A DNA stretch of 64,000 bases from Mycogone perniciosa. Lineage: Eukaryota > Ascomycota > Sordariomycetes > Hypocreales > Hypocreaceae. The notes below the pieces were generated by a model. The model was not told where the DNA came from, ran no database searches, and was given only the letters and a program-made list of their open reading frames with translations. Positions 35,422 to 46,592 of the stretch are shown piece after piece. The DNA is taken from positions 1 to 64,000 of the forward strand of contig JAOALB010000201.1 of the NCBI GenBank assembly GCA_025331125.1. Reading direction: 5' to 3'. The position numbers and the translations under genes are program-made. Within the stretch, counting starts at the first letter, position 1; each line of letters starts with the position of its first letter.

Positions 35422-37164
35422 TATACTTTATATATAGAAGTCGACATTCAGCTCCCAAAGTTCCCTGCATCATATCTGTGCCAGCCACGTCTTACAGAGC
35501 TGCAGAACGGAGCTCCCTTCTATTACCGACGACTATGAAAAGTCTCACCCACAAGCCGGCGGGCTGAGTCTGTTATACGAGCTCCGGCAACCTGGTTTCC
35601 GGCTCTATTGGGAGGAAGGATTCAGGGCTTAGGGTGGCTGTTTTGCATTTGTATTAAGCATAATACATATTACATACTCGTATGTTCTTGGTCGTGCGGT
35701 GAGGTGAGGAGCTTGCAGCATTTCCTCATGTCCCATCAATCATCAATCTCAGCGGGAGAGGACCGTGCCGATGCCACATTGAATATATTACCGAGTATAT
35801 TGATGGCTCCATTTATCGGAGGCACGTCTTATGTTGTCTAACTCAACGAAACCCACATCCTCTCCCTCCCTTCCCTCTTCCCCCTCCCCACACCATCCCC
35901 ATACATACAACAACCACTACTATATGTCTTTACAGAATGCTTCTTTTAATAGAACTGTGCGGAGCACTTCGTATGATACATACATACTACATACTCCTGC
36001 CCTTGGAACGGCTCACCACGCCATGGCGCGGACATGAATGAGTTGAAAGGGAGGCGAAACTTGGAAAAGACCCATTGCGGCTGCGCTTCTGCTCCACCCT
36101 CATCCCTAAAACAAATCTTGGCAGCTGTTTCATTTTAACGTAAACTGGGAATTTTGCATTTCCAGCTCATTATCTAGCTGAGATGCTGAAAAAAAAGGGA
36201 GAATCAACCAACGGCTACATATCCGGCCGCAGAGCAGCGTGAGGAGGTCTCTTCTCTTCTCCTATACTTGTCGTACTTGTAGTGAATGCTACGCCTAAGG
36301 CCCACGACAGGGGTTTCACGTCCGAACAAGCTTCATAAATACAGAGAGACCTGTGAACCAGGACCCCTTACATCGGGACTGGGTTCACAGAGCGGTATTC
36401 CCGGAAGATCTCATGGTCTGTGTCTTCCCTGCCCTTAGGCTCATATGCCATGGGTCAAAATTTTTCTTTCATCTCGACTCGCATGGTTTGCCGATTAGCT
36501 TCACAAAAATCATCGGATCTCAAGGGATGGGGTTTCACAAACTGCCCCCCCCGGTCACCTCACGTGGTACAAGAAAAGTCTTTCATTATTACTTCGTACT
36601 CTCCCTCTAGTACATGCTTTGGACTGATTGCTCAATAAATTATCCCCACGAAAACTTCCATCAGCTAGATATAACATGGCTTTCGGATGACGAACTGTGT
36701 GTGCTTGCTCCGGAGGCATGTGGAGACTTGCTGAGCCAACCGTACGATATTTACTTCTTACCCCCTCTTCTATATACGACCTAGTGCCGAGATGCCGCCT
36801 CTGTACGATAAATGAACGTAAGCTTACTCTTTCATGTGAAAAGAAGAAAAACACAGAGGCGGTAAGGGTGACGAAAGGAATGCAAGGTAATATGGGCGAA
36901 TAGATACCCCATGTGAACGGGCACGGCACAGATGGCACAAACAAGACCCCGGCGAGCAAGACCAAGACATTTCTGATATTGATTGGGACAGCTTCAACGA
37001 CCCATGGGCTTCTCTCGCATCACTGTTACCCAACGCCCATATGCTCTGCACCTGAGCCCGCATCTTGCATCTGCACCTCCCCGATGCTTCCCTCCGCCTG
37101 GGAGCGAGCGAGCGCAATCTCGCGCGCGCCATCTCAGTGTTACCGTGGCACAGCAGTCTCCCGC
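34347..37164. other. Intergenic, PARG-like 3' side to Sec24 3' side
   Basis: 2.8 kb between convergent genes with no supportable CDS. Holds a (TA)n run at 35386-35420 and TACTTCGTA-type motifs near 35969 and 36595. A repeated CATACTACATACTC tract lies near 35980. The minus frame at 36555-36965 has no recognisable family features. Confidence 0.45.
35386..35420. repeat. (AT)n microsatellite
   Basis: Seventeen and a half uninterrupted AT units, followed by a shorter TATATATA. Likely polymorphic between strains. Confidence 0.9.
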
Positions 37165-40100
37165 TTACCAGTAAGACGGTCTCAGCCCCGCAAAGTTGGC
37201 CATCACAGCCGTCGATTCGCCTTCACCCTCCTTTTTCCGTTGTCCGCTCAGCTGTGAAAGAAACCTGGTCAGTATTTGCTCGTAGAGGAAATCGACCCCT
37301 CCCAACATGGAGATAGTCATGAATACTCACCTCCAATTGTACTCCTTTGTGAATATGTACCAGCCAGTCCACATAAGTTTGCGCCTCGTTGTTACGATCC
37401 TCCACCAGCATCCGCGCAAATTCATACTCGGCCCCATCAATGCCCTGTCTTGCAAGCTGTATTGTCAACCCTTTCGAGCCCCGTATTGTCTTCAAAAACT
37501 CGACGATGTTGCGAGCCTGGGCGTTAAGATGTGTCTCTAGTACTGGAAGCGTCGAGGTGTAGGCGTCTAGGCTCTTCAGAGAGTCTTTGCCCTCACCGAA
37601 CAGGTCCGCGATTAGATTGGGTGATGTTTGAGCATGGAACCAGAGCAGACACTGTTGTCCATTGTCCACTAAATAAACGCCACCAGGTTCAACGCGAGAG
37701 AAGGAGGTCCGAATTGATGGCGGCATCTTGAGGTGGCCAGTCTGAGGGTCGGCGAATCCCTCTTCGGGTTGAAGGTTGTGAAGGGCAATCATCCTGGGGT
37801 ATAGGTACAAGCTGAGCTCCAAGGCTCCCATGCTGCGAACCATTCGCATATCGTGGACTCTTCTGTCCGAATTTTCGATGCCCCCCTTGAAAGCCCGGCT
37901 CTTGATGAGTCCTAGCATATACATGCAGTATTCCTTCAATCTCTCAGGCATGACCAGCTGGCCTGGTGGGTATTGTTGGGAAGAGTGTTTCCGATAGCAG
38001 GCCATGATGTCAATTGTTCGCTCCGTAAGCCAGTTTCGAACATCCTTGAGGTTGCTCGACGTTGTTGCCAACTTGGTGCTGGCTTCTTTAGCCAGAACAC
38101 CAATAACAGCATCTTGGTCCACGAATTTCATGCATCCTCGGATGCCTTGCTCCCTTGTACCGGATTCTTTTGAGGTATCACTCACACTGGCAATTACGTT
38201 GGAGCACCGTACTCGTCGCTGGCCAGAAGCAGACGTGTAAAGAAGGGCTGTCTGGAAGTGGGCGTCTAGCTTTGCGTCCAGCTTACCGTCATGGCTAAAG
38301 GACACACCAAGTGCCTTATCAGCGTCAATGACACCAATCTCCAGATCGGCCCCAAAGGTGTGCTGAATGAAGTTCCCGTGATACGCCGCCACTTGCAATC
38401 CATTGGAACAACGGACCTTCATCAAAGCCTGGAAGCCCGTCTCTCGAGTGACAGTGTGAGTGATCTCGGCTGACAATCTTGCGCTGTCCCTCGGGGCAAT
38501 GAAGTTGGGATAATAGAATGTCTCTCCACCCGTCGCAGCTGCGACATGCCCTAGAACCATGTTAGGCACTAATTACTCCGTGTTGATGCAAACTGAATTT
38601 CTTACCTATTGTGGCAATATCGAGATAGCCGCCAGACGGCGCAGCGAGAAAAAAGTCGGCGCCAACGCCAGCAGCAGCCATCTTCTCGGAAACCTTTTTC
38701 CACGCAGGGTGCTCTGTAGTGTAGAGTTTCTTGTCCATCTCACCGCCAGGGTGATTGCCGTCGTCGCGCATGAATAGTCTACCTGGGCCCCAAGTCGGTA
38801 GAGTCGAGCAAGAACAAACAACCTTGCCTCCTGTTGCCTCCAGAGCGGCCAGGGCTGAGTTGAGGGCGGCCAGAAGGGCAGGTTCCGGGTTCTTGACGTT
38901 AGAAAACATTTGAGGCAGACGTGTCAATAGAGAGGTAATGACAGCCTTTGACTCATATGGATCAACGAAGAGCCCCTCACCCAGGGGCAGGAATGGATCC
39001 TCCAGGTCGGGCATAATCATCATATGGGCTTGATCGAGACCGGGCTGTAACATCATTATTAGCGAGTGGTCATCAAGAGGATTTTGCGATTCTTTGTCTT
39101 ACGTTGATGTTGTAGAAATGGATGTCCTTATCATACGTAACGAAGCCAACCTTGGCTCCCTCGGGTATCCTTCGCTTTGGCTCGCCATTTTCATCCTTTT
39201 CATGATCTTCAGTCCCGTACAGGGCCGCCAGAATGCCATCACAGAAATTCTCCATGAATCCCTTATTGTATGCATCTTGGCTCACGTCAATAACAAACAA
39301 CCATCGAAGACCGACGGGCTCTCTAGTCCAGTACTCCTTAGGCACCACAAACTCAACGGTGCCGCGGTGAAGTTCGGGTCGCTGATCCCGATCTAGCCGT
39401 ACCCCCTGAGGGCTAATGGCGCAAAAGTACTCAGGCGGAGTGTCGTTGGGGTATGAGCAAAGGTTGCATACAAACTTGTTGCCGCCAGATCGGAACATCA
39501 TGAAGGGATTGATGTAAGCCCTGCATCTCCGGCAGCGTGGTGGGCCAGAGTCTCCAAAGTCAAGAACGGGTATCTCCGCCTCGCCAACCTGGAGGGGTGC
39601 CAAGGGCTGGATCAGCATACCCAGAGGCAGACCGGTAGCTTGCAGGCCGTCAGCCGTTCCTGGTATGTTGTTCATTGTGAGTCTGGTGTATTTTGGTGAT
39701 GCGTTGCCCTGATCGAAAGCAACAAACGAGACGGTTGCAGGGGGGGGGACATGGCGTTCGAATGTGGGATATACGTTCTTGTGGAAGTAGCCCTGGATCG
39801 AATCTCTTGAAGCTGGTACACTCGGCATGTCATCCGGGGAGACCTTTGAGGGTCCGGCCGTCGCGATAGTCGCAGTGGCTTCGGCAGGCTCGCTTCTTGA
39901 GGCGAATTCGGCTGGAGAGACCGGCCCAGCTGGGCTAAAGGGAGCGCTCGCCGGCACAGGGAACTGGTTGGGGTTAAGCATCTGAGGAGTCCCCTGAGGA
40001 CTTCCGAATTGCCCTCCTAGGGCCGGAATGCCTTGTGGGTTGTTGGTGTTGAGGAACTGGTCGGCAGGCGTTCCCAGTGGCATACCATTGAAGGCCTGCG

Positions 40101-40479
40101 ACGAACCGGTTGGCTCAACTGTGTGGTAGGCATGTCGGTCCTTCTTCTTCTTCCTGATTGAGCTCGTTCCGGCGTCTGCGCCCAAATTCAGCCCTCCCAG
40201 CTGCGCCGCGAGAGCAGCGTCTTGTGATGGAATTGGACCGCCTGGAAAGCCCTGGCCTTGTGGCGAACCATAGATGGCGCCTGGTGGTGGTATACCGCCC
40301 ATGGGCGCTTCATGGCCTCCATGATATTGAGGAGCACCATAGCCTGCCCCTTGCTGTTGATACGGTGATGGAGCAATAGGAGGCTGGAATTGAGGAGGAG
40401 CGGGAGCGGTCGTTCGATTGGGGTCGTTCGGGTCGATGACCTCGCCTTGGCCCAAGGCGTGGTACTGGGTATAGTCCAT
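37165..40479 (-). CDS. sec24: COPII coat subunit Sec24
   Basis: Cargo-selecting subunit of the COPII coat at ER exit sites, partner of Sec23. Exons are 39103-40479, 38606-39044, 37331-38550 and 37165-37251, giving 1040 residues. Introns are 57, 55 and 79 nt. The start is MDYTQYHALGQGEVIDPNDP; an open upstream extension looks like leader. Residues 1-270 are Pro/Gln/Gly-rich and disordered. The zinc finger C-X2-C...C-X2-C lies at about 316-341 (CRRCRAYINP, then CNLC). The trunk begins at LRWLFVIDVS. Later parts carry PSGGYLDIATIG, the beta-sandwich, the helical domain and the gelsolin-like domain ending in SYVDW-type sequence (here TYVDWLVHIHKGVQLEL). The last 87-nt exon supplies 28 residues ending RPSYW; without splicing the frame would run on for 39 unrelated residues. 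Confidence 0.96.
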
Positions 40480-42940
40480 CGTGTGTTGGCGTGAAGGTTG
40501 ACAGGATGATCGGAGATATGTATTATTAGACGAGCATGTGCGGCTTCGGAGAAGCTGAGGAGGGGTCTTTTCGCTGGACGTTGGAAGGAGATGCAGAAAC
40601 AATTAAAAAAAAGGACTCAGGGAAGGTTTACATGCTCCGGAACACTTCCATAATCCCGTAAGCCCGCTGGACAATATCGCAACTATCACCGGTGATAGTT
40701 GGTTCTGGCGGATCGTGGTCAGGAGCTGAGCTGCCTCGGTGGCCTTTTCGTGCTTTATCGATATGTTCTCCTTGAAACCAGTTCCCGCCTTCCCCTCATT
40801 GGTAAAGCTTATCTGAGCTCGCGTGCCAAGACCCCACATGAATCTACATTGGAATACTCTTCTATCGGGGTTATCACGTGTGCAGTCACATGCATCTTCA
40901 ACGTCCAACCAACCCGTGTAAGTGGCACAGATGGGTGCATCCTGTACGGCTGGATGCCAATCTATTCGTCTAGACAAGGTGCGGTAAGTCGAATGATGAA
41001 TTGCCAAGCGTAGAGGGCTTCTTGGATTATGCTAGAGGGTAATTTGACTCGAATTATACTTTACTTGTTTCGTGGCTGAGTGAGTTACCCTCTTGATGTA
41101 AGAAAGGCTTTCCGAAACCGAATGCCCAGCATGAACATCACAACTCGGGCGGTCTTCAAAATGTCCTGTGGAAGATAGCCAGGAGTTGCCGAAACCCACA
41201 AGATGTCTCGAGACAACTGCTTCAAACCAAATCCTGTGACTGCCTGCCCACTCCTGCGCGCCACACGGCAGACTTCCCCCCATTGGCGAACTCCTGTTGT
41301 ACTAACGCAGGGCCTGTCCAGTAGATGAAAGCAATGCTACCCAGGTATCTAAAGTTAGATACAACATGCTGCATCGGTGCCTGTTTCTGCACTCGAAAAG
41401 CATAATAGAACGAATGCGAGCGGATTGTGCAGCTTGACGTAAGTTGGGCATAGCAGGCGAATTGATCAGGCTAAATGCGGGGGGCAAGATGGAAAACTGT
41501 GTCGCGTTTGGTCCATGTTGTCCATTCTCGCAAGCAAAATACGGAATACAATGAATCGGGTACTGTGTAAAAGCAGGACATTGAGGAGAAACTCGATGCA
41601 AAGAAAACCCCGTTGGATTGAATTCGTGTATGCTGTTGGTTTAGGTTGCCATTATTTTGCGAGCGTCGCGCCTGGTGAAGCGACGCCAATACGAAGCCCC
41701 GACGTTACAGTGTCGAAAGGCATAAATAACGCAGATTGAAATTAAAAATACCAAGAGGACGAATAAATCATTCCTCTGCTCGCTTGAGCAACTGACTTGG
41801 GAAAAAGCGCAGCTCTGGTTTTGGGAGTGGCGAATCGTTAGTTGGCAAGTGAGTGTTGACGGTCGCATGATCATCCGACTCGCCCGCAGAGGGCCGTCTT
41901 GCCATCGCGATCACTCGCCAACAAGGATGATTGAATTTTGGAGAAAACGACGAAATCGTGGTGGCGATTAGCGATTTTCATTTTCAAAGGAATAAACCCG
42001 AGTTTTAGAGGCAGCGTGCGACGTGGTGCGGTGAATCATGGTGGCGATGGTGATGTGCGGATAGCTTCAGAATGATGGCGCGAGGCGCGACACAAATCCA
42101 AAGAGTGACTTTGGCTGTCATGGCCGAACAGTGCAGCAAGACAAGCCGGGACACGGGATAAAACGGGACTATGCGAAAGCCAGAGAGAAGTACGTCTAGA
42201 TCCAATAATTCAAGAGTGAGGCACTGGGGGCTGCGGCCTGGCTATTTAGAATGCGACAACGAGCAGCGCGAACCGCATCGCCAACCATCCAAAGCGAACC
42301 ACGTTTTCAGATGACGACCCGCCGGCATGACGGCTGTTGTTTAAAAGCCGCCAGCCAGTCAGGCTTTGGAATTTCTAGCACAAAAACTACATGACGAGAA
42401 CCAGACTTGACGGACCAAAAATGACTCATTGAATCGTAGAGGAGGGCCGCTCTCAGGGCGGGCGAGAGTCGAGAGAGCGAGAGGGACAGACAGAATTCGA
42501 CTGTTGCTCGGGGGGTGTGGTCGAGCCTCAGATCAGAACGTCGAGGTACACCGCAGACGAGGTGATGTTGGCGCTGGCCAATCAGAAAATTGGTCACGGG
42601 GCATGTATTATTTTTGCAGCATTGGCGCCGATTTTTACTTTCAACTATAACAAGGGACTAGTACGGAGTACATACGATTATGTACATGGTGTGTGGTACG
42701 TACCGTCTGTGGCTGGAGCTGTCCAGGTATCGCCCGATTGGGGAATCCTGGGGTTTCTTGTCTTAGTCGTCAGAGGGTTCCCGTGCTGGGGACTACAATG
42801 TGGCATGCGTGTGGCACGGGCAAACCGGCGGTGGGCCGGCGCATTTCTGAGCACAGATGCCATGCGCGTGGGCATGGATCTTGATGGTTTGATGGGCTTC
42901 GAATCGCTTGATACCGGAGAGGTGTGGCGCTGGCACTTGG

Positions 42941-42993
42941 CACACCACACACACACACACACACATGCGCACACGCACACACGCACGCACACG
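42941..42993. repeat. (CA)n microsatellite
   Basis: CA repeat with TGCG and CG interruptions, about 450-500 nt upstream of the histone H1 start codon. Confidence 0.85.
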
Positions 42994-43083
42994 CTACAGC
43001 ACAGCACACTCGCTGGCGCTAAAGGGCGGGCCATCCACTGGAAAACCAACCCCACCAGCACTGACACAACATTGCTCACCCCC

Positions 43084-43123
43084 GGTCAGGTCAGGCCAGG
43101 TCAGGTCAGGCCAGGCCAGGCCC
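43084..43123. repeat. Pentanucleotide array GGTCA/GGCCA, eight units
   Basis: Eight consecutive 5-nt units alternating GGTCA and GGCCA (the last is GGCCC), about 325-360 nt upstream of the H1 start codon and 120-155 nt upstream of its TATA box. It could be slippage, or a cluster of GGTCA-type sites; no factor is identified. Confidence 0.75.
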
Positions 43124-43240
43124 GTGGCAGCAGCAGCAGAAGAGCGCACGCAGAGAATAGCGCAGCTCACAGCACAGCACCTCCAACAGCCTCTTGGAGC
43201 TAAAGAGCTACCTACTGATTGTGGTGTCCCCCCCGCTCCA

Positions 43241-43248
43241 TATATAAA
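43241..43248 (+). promoter_or_regulatory. TATA box of the histone H1 gene
   Basis: TATATAAA, 198 nt upstream of the H1 start codon, followed by a C/T-rich leader. Strong TATA boxes are usual for histone genes. Confidence 0.6.
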
Positions 43249-43445
43249 CAACCCGTCTCCCTCCACGCGCCCGACACTGGTTCCGCTCGTCTCTGCTCCC
43301 CGATCTCGACTCCCAAAGCTTCTCCATTCTCCTCGGCTCCTCTTCTTGCTCCTCCAGTCGCGTCTGGCCATTTTCGCCCGTCTCCTCCCAATAGGCTCAT
43401 AGCTTCAATCACGTTTGAACACGTCTCATACCCTCACACGCCGCA

Positions 43446-44578
43446 ATGCCTCCCAAGAAGACCGAAGGCGCTGCTCCCGCCGCTGCCCCCAAGCCCAAGT
43501 CCTCGACTCATGCCAGCTACCAGGTCTGTCGCCATCTGTGATGTGCATGTCGCAACCACGCCAGCTAACAGGATGCAGGACATGATCACTGATGCCATTG
43601 TCAATGTACGTTGGCGACTCTCTGTGGAACCAGCGCATCTATTTGCGCCCCGTCCCTCTCTCAGCATGCGCCACCCTCTTTCATAAACCATCCTATCACT
43701 TCCTTTCCTCCACCATCAGTGCCTGGATTAAATTGCCTCGATGAATCACTCTTTGGGTTTCTGCTGTTATTCTTCTGAAACAAACCAACTGACTTGTTCT
43801 TTTTTACATCAAACAGCTCAAGGATCGCAATGGTTCTAGGTAAGCAAGCATTCAATTGTCTTTCCTTTCCCTTCTCTTCCCTTCCTTTCCTTTATTTACA
43901 TCTTGCGCTTGCGCGCCCCATTACACTGTGCGCTGCTGACACGTTTTGCAGCCGCCAGTCTCTGAAGAAGTATGTCAAGGCCAACAACACTTTGATTGTG
44001 ACGGACAACATGTTCGACTCTCTGTTCAACAAGGCCTTGAAGGCAGGTGTTGAGAAGGGCATCTTCGCCCAGCCCAAGGGACCCTCTGGCGGTACCAAGC
44101 TCGCCAAGAAGAAGCCTGAGGCCAAGAAGGTCGCCGCTCCCAAGAAGGAGAAGGAGGGCGCTGCTAAGAAGCCCGCCACTAAGAAGGCTACTACTACCAA
44201 GAAGCCCAAGGAGGCTTCTTCTCCCAAGGCGGAGAAGAAGGAGAAGAAGGAAGAGAAGGAGAAGGAGAAGGCTCCTGCAAAGAAGGCTGCCGCTCCTAAG
44301 AAGGCCTCAGCCACAAAGAAGGCTGCCGCTGCCGCCACCGCTACCACCCCCGCTACTGCTGCTGCCAAGGTATGTTTTCTCTTCATCGTTGAGTTCTTGT
44401 CTGTCCAAGGTGCTGATCCCCATTCTAGCCTGAGAAGCCTGAGACAGTTCTCACCAAGACAAAGTCTGGCCGTGTTGCCAAGGCACAGAAGCCTGCAGCG
44501 CCAAAGAAGGCAGCTGCCCCCAAGAAGGCCGCCGCCTCTAAAAAGGAAAAGGCGGCGGCTCCTGCAGCCAAGGCATAA
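43446..44578 (+). CDS. Linker histone H1
   Basis: Binds linker DNA at the nucleosome and compacts chromatin. Exons are 43446-43523, 43579-43605, 43817-43839, 43952-44369 and 44429-44578, giving 231 residues. Exons 2 and 3 are only 27 and 23 nt; together they encode DMITDAIVNLKDRNGSS, the first helices of the globular domain, and the frame works only if both are included. Introns are 55, 211, 112 and 59 nt. The globular winged-helix domain covers about residues 22-90 (SYQDMITDAIVNLKDRNGS, RQSLKKYVKANN, ALKAGVEKG, GPSGGTKL). The rest is a Lys/Ala/Pro tail with many PKK and AAKK repeats, typical of H1. The start MPPKKTEGAAP is the only one in frame with the first splice site. Confidence 0.95.
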
Positions 44579-46592
44579 ACTGTCTTTCCTGAGTAAAATA
44601 TCGGATTTCTTATTTTGTAACGACTGGGCAAGGCGTTATGGGTTTCCATTTTTACCAACTATGGGGGGTAAGGTGTGCCGGGTTGACTTGGGTTTTGTTG
44701 TTTGGGATGGAGCGCAGGAATGATGGTTTGTTTTGATACGCGCACATGTGCGCGTTGGGCATGACGGGGATTTTCGCACTACATGTCCTCCTGCCTAGAT
44801 CTCGTCTCTCCCGACCGAGATGGGTCATGTTTTTTCTTCTCATGATCGTACCCAGTTCCCTTGTACGATTACGCATTATGAGGATTTCATGGTGATGGGT
44901 GCGGACAAAACAGGAACGACGTTTGGGGATTTTGGTGCGCGACTCTGGAAAAGCTCACGGGACATGTACATGGCTTTTGGCGGATTTTGTGCGCGCGCGG
45001 CTGAATGGAGAAGGGGGGTAGCGTTGTGTGTAATTTATACCATGGGGTTCAGGCGAGGACGGTACGGGAATGATGAAATATTACGACTTTGTTCACTTAT
45101 TTGCTCGTCTCTTTCGCTTGTTCTGTGTGTAAGTAAGTGGCTCCGTGTAAGCGGCTTGAGTAAAAAGCCACGTTGCTCTCACTCAGTCTCCCCAAATCAG
45201 GCCATACAAAGAGACACATTTAGAAACGGATTGTTTACATGCCGACGGAGAAGCCGATATCCGCATCCGTATTGAAACTTTGATCAGTGTCAAGAGTGTC
45301 AAGAGTTTCAAGTGTGTCAAATGTGTCACGTGGTAGTAGTAGTAGTATTCTTGGATGAGTTGGAGATGACTTGGAGGATGAGTTGGTTGTATGAGCTGTA
45401 CAAAGTAGATGTGGTCATAAAAGGTAGCAGCGCTAGTAAGGTGTGGGAGAGCGGTGAGAGGTGAGGCGCTGTGTGTCAGATTCCATTGGTGAGGTGTTGG
45501 TAATAGGGAGTAGTACTACTTTGTAGAGAGTTGTCATTATTAGCGGGCTGGTTGGTAGGAAATGGGTGTGTTGGCTCGATTCTGACTTTACACGTAATAG
45601 CTGTGGAACGAGGCTGTTCTCGGCCATACAAAGTGCCCTTTGGTGGTTTATGTATTAGTATTTGAATGACGATGATTCTATTCTCAACAAAAGCAACGTT
45701 GCCTACTTCGTATCTAAAGACGCATTGTAGTATAATGTACTCCGTACGCAGTATAAAGTAGCCTTACGGATAGTAGGAGGCTTTCATCGTGGTTAGGCGA
45801 AGGCCAAGCAAAGGTCCAGCGTGGGATTGCATGATGCATTGGTAAGGCAAGGTGCGCTAGGAAATAGAGGTGTGCACGAAGTACGGAGTACGACTGAGTA
45901 TGTACGTATTACATATCTACGGCATCAGCATCGTTGACGCGAAAGACAATAATTTCGCCCATTCATCATATTGCTGCTAGAATCTGGGAACTCGGCTCGG
46001 TAGGCATGTGGAGCGTTAACCCAGAGTCCATTAATAGTATGGCCCCCGAATAAGAGCTATGCGCGTAAGAGTGAAGAGTTGATGTCGTCAGCTTCCTCCG
46101 TCATCTTGACCTTATCAGGAACGGTGCCTGCCGAGAACACCTCCCATGGCCCGTGCGGGCTTCTTCCTTGCAGAAAATCAGAGCCATCACAGATAGAAGA
46201 CTACATATGATGTGTCCCGTGCAGCCGTGGGCGGCGAAGTAGATCTCTAACAGCCCTAGGCTCACCCCTCTGGAACACAGGTGGCTAGTGGCCGTAGGTG
46301 TGCTGGACAAGACGCTCCACAGCGCCGCCCTTCCCCAAAGAACAGCCTAACCGCTTCTTCCGAAAGAGTCAGTGAGTGGATGGACGCCCGATCCCGATCC
46401 CTTGCATCTCCCTCCTTCAAGACTCTTCGATTTCCATATACACTGTCGAAATCTGGACAAAAGAAGGTCTCAGCGCCAGAAGATGGCGGGCGACCTTCCT
46501 CTCTGCTCGCCGTGACTGCAGGAAAAAGAAAAAAAGGGATTATCCGAGCCCTCAACATCGCAATCATAGCCCAAGCTTATTGGGCGGTCACA
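44579..46592. other. Intergenic, H1 3' side and leader of the proline-rich gene
   Basis: No supportable gene. Contains a nonamer-type tandem array at 45286-45330 and dispersed nonamer copies at 45738-45746 and 45882-45890. The region just before 46593 is an open frame without a Met start near it and is probably leader. Confidence 0.45.
45286..45330. repeat. 9-nt tandem repeat, five units
   Basis: Five units of the form AGTGTCAAG, diverging towards the right (last unit TGTGTCACG), followed by a (GTA)n run. Non-coding. Confidence 0.8.

Larger units (their letters stand above)
40480..43445. other. Divergent region between SEC24 and histone H1
   Basis: About 3 kb with no supportable gene. The H1 side carries a TATA box, a GGTCA/GGCCA pentamer array and a CA microsatellite, listed separately. 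One nonamer copy at 42662-42670. Confidence 0.45.

Noticed and set aside
42941..42993. CRISPR-like array
   Set aside because: Simple CA repeat without spacers; eukaryotic sequence.
42517..43203. 228-codon frame across the CA repeat
   Set aside because: Translation of a microsatellite (THTHTH) and pentamer array; it lies in the H1 promoter.
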